DNA of 37,233 nt. Origin: an uncultured Lutimaribacter sp. (lineage in GTDB: Bacteria; Pseudomonadota; Alphaproteobacteria; Rhodobacterales; Rhodobacteraceae). Shown here piece by piece: positions 1 to 7,300 of this stretch; position 1 is the first letter of the stretch, and the number at the start of each line of letters is the position of its first letter. Location of the stretch: NCBI GenBank assembly GCA_913061505.1, contig CAJXSO010000027.1, positions 1 to 37,233 of the forward strand. The letters are read 5' to 3'. Position numbers and translations under genes: made by a program. Below the pieces are notes generated by a model that saw nothing but the letters and a program-made list of their open reading frames with translations, did no database searches and was not told the origin of the DNA.

Positions 1-30
1 TTGACATTTGCGCACTCTTTGCTCTATGCA
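1..30 (+). promoter_or_regulatory. Possible sigma-70-like promoter upstream of the GTA operon
   Basis: TTGACA at 1-6 and TATGCA at 25-30 are separated by 18 bp. A transcript would begin near 37 and run at once into the hairpin at 57-91. The -35 hexamer is at the very edge of the window, so upstream context is missing. Such matches occur by chance, and GTA promoters depend on regulators not visible here. Confidence 0.3.
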
Positions 31-56
31 TTGTGGCACGCTGGAAGAGGTGGCGA

Positions 57-91
57 AACGGCCGCAGGGCATACCCTGCTGGCCGTTTTTT
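57..91 (+). terminator. Rho-independent terminator in front of the GTA operon
   Basis: A 13-bp stem (57-69 with 74-87, a single unpaired T at 80) closes a CATA loop and is followed by six T residues at 86-91. This is a strong intrinsic terminator shape on the + strand. It may end an upstream gene outside the window, or attenuate transcription entering the GTA genes if the promoter at 1-30 is real. Confidence 0.75.
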
Positions 92-117
92 CGTCTTGCT
101 CGTGCGGAGGGACACGC

Positions 118-144
118 ATGAGGCAACATAGGCGCAGCAGATGA
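118..144 (+). CDS. Tiny leader ORF coupled to GTA g1
   Basis: An 8-codon ORF (MRQHRRSR) starts at an ATG with an excellent Shine-Dalgarno GGAGGG at 106-111, six bases upstream. Its TGA stop (142-144) overlaps the g1 ATG (141-143) as ATGA. g1 itself has no good ribosome binding site, so this ORF may supply ribosomes to g1 by translational coupling. A further 31-codon ORF at 26-121 reads through the terminator hairpin and ends with an ATGA overlap on this ORF's start, but it has no visible ribosome binding site. Both could be coincidental; there is no protein-level support. Confidence 0.25.
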   Translation: MRQHRRSR

Positions 145-491
145 CCCAACGAGACGTCGATGCAGATCACACACCGCTGGGGCGTGCGATCAAGGTCGTA
201 GAAGAGCAACTGCTTGAAATGAGTACCACGCTAATCGCCCTTCAGGAGCGTGTGCGCCATGGCGAGCTGGAGGCGCTGAAAGACAGCGCCAAGCTGACCG
301 TGGAAATACGCCATTGGCTGAAGATGGCCCTGGAAACGGAGCAAAGATGTGAAGACCGCCGCAGAGAACAACAAGGAATTGTTAACGGATACGCCCTGGA
401 CCTTGACGCCGCACGCACTGAGGTTGGGTGCCGCCTGGCTCGCCTCAGGGCCACGCGATGCCCAGGACGCTTTCCTAGAGGGGATGAGTGA
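141..491 (+). CDS. orfg1: GTA g1, probable small terminase subunit
   Basis: 116 aa, predicted mostly alpha-helical, in the position of RcGTA g1. In R. capsulatus that protein is a small terminase which works with the large subunit during headful-like packaging without cos/pac specificity. Helical, charged stretches span roughly residues 12-105 and suggest a coiled-coil oligomer; no obvious helix-turn-helix is visible. An in-frame TAG at 129-131 rules out an earlier start than ATG 141. The C-terminal part overlaps the upstream-extended g2 reading frame. The call rests mainly on position, size and helical character, since small terminases diverge quickly. Confidence 0.7.
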   Translation: MTQRDVDADHTPLGRAIKVVEEQLLEMSTTLIALQERVRHGELEALKDSAKLTVEIRHWLKMALETEQRCEDRRREQQGIVNGYALDLDAARTEVGCRLARLRATRCPGRFPRGDE

Positions 492-1761
492 GCAAACCCT
501 GCTGGCCTTGCCCTATCTTTTCGAGTTTTGGGCGATGGAGCACCAATTGCCGCCCCCGGGGGCATGGCGGGCATGGGTTATTTTGGGCGGGCGCGGTGCG
601 GGGAAAACCCGGGCTGGCGCGGAATGGGTGCGCAGCCTGGTGGAAGGTGCCACGCCGCTGGCGCCTGGGCGCTGCGCGCGCGTGGCGCTTGTGGGCGAAA
701 CGCTGGATCAGGCACGCGAGGTGATGGTCTTTGGCGAAAGTGGTATTTTGGCCTGTGTGCCCCCAGATCGCCGCCCGGTGTGGAATGGTGGGCGGCGCAT
801 GCTGACATGGCCCAATGGCGCCACGGCGCAGGTGTTTTCGGCCCACGAGCCCGAGGCGATGCGCGGGCCGCAATTTGATGCGGCCTGGGTGGATGAGCTG
901 GCCAAATGGCGCCGCGCGCGCGATGCGTGGGACATGCTGCAATTTGCCCTGCGCCTTGGTGATGATCCGCGGGTTTGTGTGACCACGACACCGCGCAACG
1001 TAGGAATTTTGAAAGAGATTTTGGCCCGCCCCAGCACTGTCAGCAGCCATGCCGCAACCGATGCCAATGCGGCCAATCTGGCGGCAAGCTTTCTTGAGGA
1101 GGTGCGCCAGCGCTACGGGGGCACGCGGTTGGGGCGCCAAGAGCTGGAGGGCGTTTTGATGGAAGATGCCGAAGGCGCGCTGTGGACACGGGCCTGCCTA
1201 GAGCAGGCGCGCAGCACCGATATGCCCGCATTGGATAGGGTTGTGGTGGCGGTTGATCCGCCGGTAACGGGCCATGCGCATTCGGATGAATGCGGTATTG
1301 TTGTTGTGGGTGTAACGGCGCAGGGCGGGCCGCAAAACTGGCGTGCCTATGTGCTAGAGGATGCCTCGGTTTCGGCGGCCTCGCCCGATACATGGGCGCG
1401 TGCGGCCATTGCCGCGCGCGACCGCTGGGGGGCCGAGCGATTGGTGGCCGAGGTGAACCAGGGGGGCGATTTGGTCGAGGCGGTGCTGCGGCAGGTGGAT
1501 CCGCTGGTGGCGCTGCGCAAGGTGCATGCCAGCCGTGGCAAGCTGGCCCGGGCCGAGCCGGTGGCCGCCTTATACGAACAGGGCCGTGTGCATCACCTGG
1601 GCGGGTTTGGCGTGCTGGAAGACCAGATGTGCGCGATGACCACCCAAGGCTATCAGGGCTTGGGCAGCCCCGACCGCCTAGATGCTTTGGTATGGGCGCT
1701 GAGCGATTTGATGATCGAACCTGCTGCCAATTGGCGCCGCCCGGCGGTGCGCGCGCTGTAG
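349..1761 (+). CDS. orfg2: GTA g2, terminase large subunit
   Basis: The DNA-packaging motor ATPase/nuclease of the GTA. Numbering from the GTG at 349, Walker A is GGRGAGKTR (80-88) and Walker B with catalytic Glu is AAWVDE (178-183). An RNase H-like nuclease follows, with acidic residues Asp303, Glu368 and Asp445. Length matches GTA/phage TerL proteins. The start is uncertain. GTG 349 has GGAG seven bases upstream but overlaps g1 by 143 nt; ATG 484 overlaps the g1 stop as ATGAGTGA. The stretch from about residue 29 looks like the normal N-terminus of GTA TerL proteins, so a start upstream of 484 is favoured. Confidence 0.95.
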   Translation: MKTAAENNKELLTDTPWTLTPHALRLGAAWLASGPRDAQDAFLEGMSEQTLLALPYLFEFWAMEHQLPPPGAWRAWVILGGRGAGKTRAGAEWVRSLVEGATPLAPGRCARVALVGETLDQAREVMVFGESGILACVPPDRRPVWNGGRRMLTWPNGATAQVFSAHEPEAMRGPQFDAAWVDELAKWRRARDAWDMLQFALRLGDDPRVCVTTTPRNVGILKEILARPSTVSSHAATDANAANLAASFLEEVRQRYGGTRLGRQELEGVLMEDAEGALWTRACLEQARSTDMPALDRVVVAVDPPVTGHAHSDECGIVVVGVTAQGGPQNWRAYVLEDASVSAASPDTWARAAIAARDRWGAERLVAEVNQGGDLVEAVLRQVDPLVALRKVHASRGKLARAEPVAALYEQGRVHHLGGFGVLEDQMCAMTTQGYQGLGSPDRLDALVWALSDLMIEPAANWRRPAVRAL

Positions 1762-1778
1762 TTTAGAAACCTTAAACT
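1760..1778. promoter_or_regulatory. Short dyad AGTTTA-N7-TAAACT between g2 and g3
   Basis: AGTTTA (1760-1765) and TAAACT (1773-1778) form a 6-bp inverted repeat in the AT-rich 76-bp gap after g2. The same half-sites occur with 4-bp spacing in the pdhA palindrome at 19012-19031. The function is unknown; a regulator site or a weak RNA hairpin are both possible. Confidence 0.2.
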
Positions 1779-1837
1779 TTTGTCCTCAAATTGCCCTCAA
1801 CAGCGCAAGGCGGGCCTGCCCGTGGAAGGAGCGAGAA

Positions 1838-3040
1838 ATGGTTTTTGAATTCATGCGCCGGAAAGGCACCCCGATCAGCCCGCCCGAGGCCAAGGCCAGC
1901 GCGGTGGGCCGTGTGGTGGGGTTTGGCAGCACAGGCCGCGTGGCATGGAGCGCCCGCGACACGGTAAGCCTGGCGCGCAATGGCTATGTGGGCAACCCGG
2001 TGGTGCACCGCTGCGTGAAAATGATTGCCGAGGCGGCAGCCGCCTTGCCATTGGTGTTGCAAGACCAGACCGCGCGCTACGAGGCGCACCCGATGCTGCA
2101 GCTTGTGGCAAACCCAAACCCGGCCCAGGGCAAGGCGGAATTGCTGGAGGCGCTTTTTGGCTATTTGCTGCTGACGGGTAACTCTTACGTCGAGGCGGTG
2201 GGCGGCGAAGAGGGGCGCTGGCCCAGCGAGTTGCACGTGCTGCGCGCTGACCGGGTGCAGGTGGTGCCGGGGCATGACGGATGGCCGGTTGGCTATGAGT
2301 ATTCTGTGGGCGCGCGCAAGCATCGTTTCGATGCCACAGGGGCGTTGCCGCCGGTGTGCCATATGCGGGCGTTTCACCCGCAAGACGACCATTATGGCCT
2401 GTCGCCCCTACAGGCGGCAGCGCAGGCGCTGGATGTGCATAATGCCGCCAGCCGCTGGTCGAAGGCCTTGCTGGATAATGCGGCGCGGCCTTCGGGGGCG
2501 ATTGTCTACCGTGGAGCAGATGGTGCGGGTGGCTTGAGCGCCGATCAATACGACCGGCTGGTGGCCGAAATGGAAACCCACCATCAAGGCGCGCGCAATG
2601 CTGGGCGGCCGATGCTGCTGGAGGGGGGGCTGGATTGGAAGCCCATGGGCTTTAGCCCCAGCGATATGGAGTTTCAAAAGACCAAGGATAGCGCCGCGCG
2701 TGAAATTGCGCTGGCCTTTGGTGTGCCGCCAATGCTGCTGGGCATTCCGGGGGATGCGACATTTGCCAATTACCAAGAGGCCAACCGCGCCTTTTACCGC
2801 CTGACGGTGCTGCCTTTGGCCACGCGGGTGGTGGCGCAATTGTCAGAGTGGCTGGCGCGCTTTGGTGGGCAAGATTGTGTGCTGCGCCCGGATCTAGACC
2901 AGGTGCCTGCCCTGGCGGCAGAGCGCTCTGAGGTGTGGCGGCGGGTCAGCGGTGCCGATTTTTTGAGCGAGGCCGAAAAGCGCGCGTTGCTGGGCTTGCC
3001 GGTGGGCATGGGCGTGGATCAGGGCGCAGCCCATGACTGA
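1838..3040 (+). CDS. orfg3: GTA g3, portal protein
   Basis: 400 aa, HK97-family portal. It forms the dodecameric ring at one capsid vertex through which DNA enters and leaves and to which the tail attaches. Family-typical sequence is visible: NGYVGNPVVHRCVKMIA near residue 50, a central region with LTGNSYVE, and the conserved FGVPPMLLGIPGDATFANYQEA stretch around residues 295-317. ATG 1838 has a strong GGAAGGAG Shine-Dalgarno. The end overlaps g3.5 by 8 nt (ATGACTGA). Confidence 0.95.
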   Translation: MVFEFMRRKGTPISPPEAKASAVGRVVGFGSTGRVAWSARDTVSLARNGYVGNPVVHRCVKMIAEAAAALPLVLQDQTARYEAHPMLQLVANPNPAQGKAELLEALFGYLLLTGNSYVEAVGGEEGRWPSELHVLRADRVQVVPGHDGWPVGYEYSVGARKHRFDATGALPPVCHMRAFHPQDDHYGLSPLQAAAQALDVHNAASRWSKALLDNAARPSGAIVYRGADGAGGLSADQYDRLVAEMETHHQGARNAGRPMLLEGGLDWKPMGFSPSDMEFQKTKDSAAREIALAFGVPPMLLGIPGDATFANYQEANRAFYRLTVLPLATRVVAQLSEWLARFGGQDCVLRPDLDQVPALAAERSEVWRRVSGADFLSEAEKRALLGLPVGMGVDQGAAHD

Positions 3041-3275
3041 ACGCTTGGGGCAGATGCCACGCTATGGGTTCGAGGCGTTTGATTGCGCGCCGGGCTTGCG
3101 GCTGGAGGCGCATGAGCGGTTGAGCCACATGCAAATTGAGGCGCTGCACAAGCGCGCCGAGCGGTTAGAGGCGGCCATAGAGAAACTGGAAAAGCGGTTG
3201 TGGTTTGCAGTCTATGGGGTTGCAACGGCGCTGCTGGCGCAGGCCTTTCAATCGCTTTTGGTCGTGACACCATAG
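3033..3275 (+). CDS. orfg3.5: GTA g3.5, small head-formation protein
   Basis: 80 aa, in the slot of RcGTA g3.5 (rcc01685 family), between portal and prohead protease. The middle (about residues 24-58) is a charged, coiled-coil-like helix rich in Glu, Arg and Leu. It is followed by a hydrophobic segment (about 57-77) that could be a transmembrane helix. The role in the family is poorly understood; it is linked to head formation. It starts inside the end of the portal gene, so it is probably translationally coupled. Confidence 0.8.
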   Translation: MTERLGQMPRYGFEAFDCAPGLRLEAHERLSHMQIEALHKRAERLEAAIEKLEKRLWFAVYGVATALLAQAFQSLLVVTP

Positions 3276-3284
3276 AAAGGGGCG

Positions 3285-3836
3285 ATGATGCAGACAATTT
3301 TAGAAACCAAATTTTGTGGCCCGGGCAGCGATTTGGCCGTGTCAGATGGCGTTGTGATTTCGGGCTATGCCAGTGTTTTTGGTGCCTGTGATCAGGGTGG
3401 CGATATTGTGCAGGCGGGGGCCTATGCGGCCAGCCTGGCGCAGTTGGCACGCGATGGCCGGCAAGTGAAAATGCTTTGGCAACACGACCCTGCCCAGCCC
3501 ATCGGGGTTTGGGACGAGGTGCGCGAGGATGGGCATGGCCTGTTTGTAAAGGGGCGCCTGCTGGAGGGGGTGGCGCGTGCACGCGAGGCGGCGGCGCTGG
3601 TTGCCGCGGGCGCGATAGACGGGCTGTCGATTGGCTATCGCACCAAACAGGCTGTGAAAACGGATAAGGGCCAGCGGGTTCTGACGGAACTGGAGCTTTG
3701 GGAAGTGTCGGTGGTGACCTTTCCCATGCTTGCCAGTGCGCGGGTGGGGCAAAAGGGCGATACGCCTGATGATGCCCATCTGCGCGAGATAGCGGCCGCT
3801 TTCGAAGCTGCCCGCGCGGTGATGGCTGGCGCATAG
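3285..3836 (+). CDS. orfg4: GTA g4, prohead (capsid maturation) protease
   Basis: 183 aa, HK97-type serine prohead protease (peptidase family S78). It cleaves the N-terminal scaffold-like part from the capsid protein during head maturation. Candidate catalytic residues are His67 in LWQHDP and Ser115 in DGLSIGY, both in the family-typical context; the LELWEVSVVTFPM motif follows. Tandem ATGs at 3285 and 3288 follow an AAAGGGG Shine-Dalgarno, so the start is uncertain by one codon. It lies directly before the capsid gene, as usual. Confidence 0.93.
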   Translation: MMQTILETKFCGPGSDLAVSDGVVISGYASVFGACDQGGDIVQAGAYAASLAQLARDGRQVKMLWQHDPAQPIGVWDEVREDGHGLFVKGRLLEGVARAREAAALVAAGAIDGLSIGYRTKQAVKTDKGQRVLTELELWEVSVVTFPMLASARVGQKGDTPDDAHLREIAAAFEAARAVMAGA

Positions 3837-3863
3837 GCCATAGCAAAGACAAAGGATGACGAG

Positions 3864-5048
3864 ATGACAAAAGCCGAGATCACTTCTCGGGGCGCAGAGC
3901 CTATGCCTGGCGCCCAGGGGGTAACCCAAGCGATTGCAGCGTTTGCAAATGATTTCAAAGAGTTTCGCTGCAATTTTGAGACAAAACTTCAACAGCAAGA
4001 AGAGCGATTGACCATGCTTGACCGGAAAACAAACCTGCCCCCCGCGCGCCCGATTTTGGCACAAAACGCCCATGTGGATGCCCCTCATCAAAAGGCCTTT
4101 GATGCCTATTTGCGCAGTGGCGATGATGATGGGCTGCGGGGCCTGATGCTGGAGGGCAAGGCCATGTCAACCGCGGTGGCCGCTGACGGTGGCTATCTGG
4201 TAGACCCGAAAACTGCCGATACGGTCCGCCATGTTCTAAGCGGTGGCGCCTCGCTGCGCCGCGTGGCCAATGTGGTAAGTGTTGAGGCGGGCAGCTACGA
4301 TGTGCTGGTCGATCATGGCGATATCGGCCATGGCTGGGCACAGGAGAATGGCACAACCGCAGAAACTGGCACGCCGCAGATCGACCGTATCAGCATTCCG
4401 CTGCACGAGCTTTCGGCCCTGCCAAAGGCCAGCCAGCGGCTGTTGGATGATGCGGCCTTTGATCTGGAATCCTGGCTGGCAGGGCGTGTGGCCGAGAAAT
4501 TCGCCCGCGCCGAAGCAGCGGCCTTTATTCATGGGGATGGCGATGCCAAACCGACTGGCATTTTGAGCCATGCCAGCGTGGCCGAGGCCAATTGGAGCTG
4601 GGGCAGCTTGGGCTATGTGGCCACGGGCGTTGATGGTGATTTTGGCGCGGCCGATGCGCTGGTGGATTTGGTTTATGCCCTGGGGGCCGAGTATCGTGCC
4701 AATGCGGTTTTCGTGATGAATTCGAAAACCGCAGGGCGCATCCGCAAGATGAAAGACAATGATGGCCGCTTCCTGTGGGCTGATGGTTTGGCCGCCGCTG
4801 AGCCTGCACGCCTGCTGGGCTATCCGGTGCTGATTGCCGAAGACATGCCTGATATCGGCGCTGGCGCCATGGCGGTGGCCTTTGGTGATTTTGGTGCAGG
4901 CTACACCATTGCCGAGCGCCCAGATCTGCGGGTTTTGCGTGACCCGTTCAGCGCCAAGCCGCATGTGCTGTTTTACGCCACCAAGCGCGTGGGCGGGGAT
5001 GTGAGCGATTTTGCGGCGATCAAGCTGCTGAAGTTTTCCGCAAGCTAA
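3864..5048 (+). CDS. orfg5: GTA g5, major capsid protein
   Basis: 394 aa, HK97-fold major capsid protein. The first ~85 residues look like the delta/scaffolding domain that the g4 protease removes, with a charged coiled-coil-like stretch around 30-50. The mature part contains family-typical motifs such as AVAADGGYLVDP, the ELSALPKASQRLLDDA helix and the final DVSDFAAIKLLKFSAS. In RcGTA this subunit builds the oblate head. It is followed by an unusual structured intergenic region before g6. Confidence 0.96.
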   Translation: MTKAEITSRGAEPMPGAQGVTQAIAAFANDFKEFRCNFETKLQQQEERLTMLDRKTNLPPARPILAQNAHVDAPHQKAFDAYLRSGDDDGLRGLMLEGKAMSTAVAADGGYLVDPKTADTVRHVLSGGASLRRVANVVSVEAGSYDVLVDHGDIGHGWAQENGTTAETGTPQIDRISIPLHELSALPKASQRLLDDAAFDLESWLAGRVAEKFARAEAAAFIHGDGDAKPTGILSHASVAEANWSWGSLGYVATGVDGDFGAADALVDLVYALGAEYRANAVFVMNSKTAGRIRKMKDNDGRFLWADGLAAAEPARLLGYPVLIAEDMPDIGAGAMAVAFGDFGAGYTIAERPDLRVLRDPFSAKPHVLFYATKRVGGDVSDFAAIKLLKFSAS

Positions 5049-5056
5049 GCCCGAGA

Positions 5057-5158
5057 TGGGGCAGGGGCTGTGCCGCTGCCCCAACGGCGCGTGCCGTCTG
5101 GCCTGCTGTTGTCTAGCTGCTCCCTCCGACCGAGCAACAGGGGTTGGCACGCGCCGTT
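5057..5158 (+). other. Nested inverted repeats between capsid and g6
   Basis: This non-coding gap holds three levels of dyad symmetry. There is an 8-bp hairpin TGGGGCAG/CTGCCCCA (5057-5064 with 5076-5083). There is a perfect 13-bp inverted repeat, AACGGCGCGTGCC (5083-5095) with GGCACGCGCCGTT (5146-5158). Inside its 50-nt loop there is a further 6-bp pair CTGTTG (5106-5111) with CAACAG (5135-5140). No T-tract follows, so it is not a plain terminator. It may be an mRNA-stabilising or processing element that sets the capsid to connector ratio. Confidence 0.5.
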
Positions 5159-5195
5159 CAGCACCAATGGGGCCGCAGAATATGGAGATATGCCC

Positions 5196-5795
5196 ATGAT
5201 CTTAATCGAAAAAACCGAGCTGCCCGACGAGGCGCTGCCGGTTGCCGCGTTGCGGGCCCATTTGCGGCTGGGCACTGGCCTTGGCGAGGAAAGCTTGCAG
5301 GCCGATGTGCTGGGTGGGTTTTTGCGTGCGGCCATGGCTGCCATCGAGGCGCGCACGGGCAAGGTGCTGCTGGAACGGCAGTTCTTGCTGACATTAGAAG
5401 ATTGGCGCGACCCGGTTGGGCAGCCATTGCCGGTGGCGCCCGTGACGGCGCTGAACGCGGTTGTCATGAAAGACCCAGATGGGCAAGAACGCATCATCGC
5501 GCCAGCCCTTTATCGCCTGGTGCCAGATGCGCAGCGCCCGCTGTTGCGCCCGGTGGCCGCCCTTTTGCCCATGGTGCCCACAGGTGGGGGCGTGCAGATC
5601 GATTTCAGCGCAGGCCTCGCCGCCGCGTGGCCCGGGCTGCCAGCCGATTTGCGCCAGGCGGTTTTGATGCTGGCTGCGCATTATTACGAATATCGGGACG
5701 ATACGGCGCTGGGGGCGGGATGCATGCCCTTTGGTGTCAGCAGCCTGATCGAACGCTACCGCACTGTGCGGCTGCTGGGTGGGGGCGTGCCATGA
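5196..5795 (+). CDS. orfg6: GTA g6, head-tail connector (adaptor)
   Basis: 199 aa, gp6-like phage connector that binds under the portal ring and joins it to the tail. Visible features are a helical N-terminal half (LPVAALRAHLRLGTGLGE, then AAMAAIEARTGKVLLERQF), a beta-rich middle, and a C-terminal helix LRQAVLMLAAHYYEYRD typical of the family. ATG 5196 is preferred over the longer frame from 5070 because TGGAG at 5183-5187 is correctly spaced for it and the upstream extension does not look like the family. The stop overlaps g7 as ATGA. Confidence 0.9.
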   Translation: MILIEKTELPDEALPVAALRAHLRLGTGLGEESLQADVLGGFLRAAMAAIEARTGKVLLERQFLLTLEDWRDPVGQPLPVAPVTALNAVVMKDPDGQERIIAPALYRLVPDAQRPLLRPVAALLPMVPTGGGVQIDFSAGLAAAWPGLPADLRQAVLMLAAHYYEYRDDTALGAGCMPFGVSSLIERYRTVRLLGGGVP

Positions 5796-6139
5796 GGGGT
5801 GCGAAAACGCCGCAATTAAACCGCCTGTTGCGGCTGCAAACCCCGGTGCGCACGCCCGATGGCGCGGGCGGGTCGCGGGTAGAGTGGCAAGAGCTGGGCC
5901 AGGTTTGGGCGCAGATCGAGGCGCGCTCGGGCCGGGTGGGGCGCGGCGATGCGGGCGATCTGGCACAGATCAGTTTGCGCATTTTGGTCCGGGCCTTGCC
6001 GCAAAACGCCCCCCTGCGCCCGCGCCCGGACCAGCGGTTTTGCGAGGGCAACAGGGTGTTTCGCATCTTGGCTGTGGCCGATCATGACCAGGCCGGGCGG
6101 TATTTGATGTGCTTTGCCAAAGAAGAGGTGGCGGCATGA
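5792..6139 (+). CDS. orfg7: GTA g7, head-tail closure/stopper protein
   Basis: 115 aa, phage head-tail joining protein family (HK97 gp10/SPP1 gp16-like). It forms the ring between the g6 adaptor and the tail terminator. The small beta-barrel pattern is visible: RLLRLQTPVRTPDGAGG at the N-terminus, WAQIEARSGRVGRG in the middle, and FRILAVADHDQAGRYLMCFAKEE at the end. The start overlaps the g6 stop, and its stop overlaps the g8 ATG, so the three connector genes form one coupled block. Confidence 0.9.
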   Translation: MRGAKTPQLNRLLRLQTPVRTPDGAGGSRVEWQELGQVWAQIEARSGRVGRGDAGDLAQISLRILVRALPQNAPLRPRPDQRFCEGNRVFRILAVADHDQAGRYLMCFAKEEVAA

Positions 6140-6555
6140 GCCTTGATATGTCGGTGTCATTACAGCGGGCGGTTTTTGCCCGGTTGGCGGGTGATGCAGC
6201 GCTTGGCGCATTGGTGGGAGGCGCCATTTACGACGGCCTGCCTGCGGGGCCTGTGCCGGCTTTGTATATCAGCCTTGGGCCCGAAGAGCTGCGCGACAGC
6301 TCGGGGCCGGGGTGGGGCGGTGCGCGGATTGATTTTATTATCAGCATTTTTGCAGCTGAGGCCGGGTTTTTGACCGCCAAGGAGCTTGCCGCTGCGGTGC
6401 AGCAGGCCTTGGCCGATGGGCCGCTGGCCCTAGAGGCCGGGCGATTGGTGGGACTGGATTTTTTGCGTGCCAGCGCGCGGCGTAATGGCGGCGGGCGGCG
6501 CATAGACCTGCGGTTTCGGGCGCGGGTCGATTACGAGCAACCCCTAGTGGAGTAA
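6136..6555 (+). CDS. orfg8: GTA g8, tail terminator (DUF3168)
   Basis: 139 aa, DUF3168 family tail-completion protein that caps the tail tube at the head-proximal end. Typical features are the N-terminal helix SLQRAVFARLAGDAALGALV, the strand with PVPALYISLG, and the C-terminal LDFLRASARRNGGGRRIDLRFRARV pattern. The ATG overlaps the g7 stop; an upstream ATG at 6109 inside g7 is less likely. Confidence 0.9.
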   Translation: MSLDMSVSLQRAVFARLAGDAALGALVGGAIYDGLPAGPVPALYISLGPEELRDSSGPGWGGARIDFIISIFAAEAGFLTAKELAAAVQQALADGPLALEAGRLVGLDFLRASARRNGGGRRIDLRFRARVDYEQPLVE

Positions 6556-6560
6556 GGGAT

Positions 6561-6974
6561 ATGGGCGCACAGAATGGGAAAGACCTGTTGATCAAGATGG
6601 ATCTGACGGGCGATGGGCAATTTGCCACCGTGGCAGGGCTGCGGGCGACGCGCATCAGTTTTAATGCCGAAAGCGTGGATGTGACCAGCTTGGAAAGCCA
6701 GGGTGGGTGGCGCGAATTATTGGCAGGTGCGGGTATGCGCAGCGCCCAGATCAGTGGCCAGGGTGTGTTTCGCGATGCCAGCACCGACGAGCGCGCGCGC
6801 CAAGTCTTTTTTGATGGGGAAACCCCGGGGTTTCAGGTGATTATTCCCGATTTTGGTGTGGTCGAGGGGCCGTTCCAGATCACCTCGATCGAATATGCGG
6901 GCAGCTATAATGGCGAGGCCACATTCGAGCTGGCGCTGGCATCGGCGGGCGCGCTGAGCTTTCAGGCGCTGTGA
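6561..6974 (+). CDS. orfg9: GTA g9, major tail tube protein
   Basis: 137 aa, TP901-1-like major tail protein that stacks into the siphovirus-like tail tube. The first residues MGAQNGKDLLIKMD, the VDVTSLESQGGWRELLAGAG segment and the closing GEATFELALASAG strand are characteristic of this family. It begins five bases after the g8 stop. Its TGA overlaps the start of g10. Length is as in RcGTA. Confidence 0.93.
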   Translation: MGAQNGKDLLIKMDLTGDGQFATVAGLRATRISFNAESVDVTSLESQGGWRELLAGAGMRSAQISGQGVFRDASTDERARQVFFDGETPGFQVIIPDFGVVEGPFQITSIEYAGSYNGEATFELALASAGALSFQAL

Positions 6975-7297
6975 TGGTGAACCGCTATCGTGGCGAGGTG
7001 GTGCTGGTGCTGAATGGGCAGACCCATGTGATGCGCCTGACACTGGGGGCTTTGGCCGAATTGGAAGAGGCCTTGGGCAGCGACAGTTTGCTGGCGATGG
7101 TGCAGCGCTTTGAGACTGGGCAGTTTCGTGCGCGCGATGTGCTTGCACTGCTTGTTGCCGGGCTGCGGGGCGGTGGCTGGCGCGGTGCCCCGGACGAGCT
7201 GGCACAGGGCGATATTCAGGGTGGGGCGGCGGCGGCGGCGCAGGCTGCGGCGGCGTTGTTGGCTGGCGCTTTTGCGCCCCTGGATGGTGGGGCCTAG
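6974..7297 (+). CDS. orfg10: GTA g10, GTA-gp10 family tail assembly protein
   Basis: 107 aa, GTA-gp10 family, probably a tail assembly chaperone by position between the tube protein and the tape measure. The N-terminal half (NRYRGEVVLVLNGQTHVMRL, then a Leu/Glu-rich helix) is typical. The C-terminus is an alanine-rich helix. The ATG overlaps the g9 TGA; a GTG three bases earlier is also possible. The gene ends with TAG at 7295-7297 and the next gene, g10.1, begins one codon later in the same frame, so readthrough would fuse the two. Confidence 0.88.
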   Translation: MVNRYRGEVVLVLNGQTHVMRLTLGALAELEEALGSDSLLAMVQRFETGQFRARDVLALLVAGLRGGGWRGAPDELAQGDIQGGAAAAAQAAAALLAGAFAPLDGGA

Positions 7298-7300
7298 GCC

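Noticed and set aside
3019-3870. Long open frame on the - strand opposite the prohead protease, and many similar long antisense frames.
   Set aside because: High GC with strong third-position bias makes long antisense frames common. The product is Pro/Arg/His-rich low-complexity sequence with no family motif, and it covers confidently assigned + strand genes.
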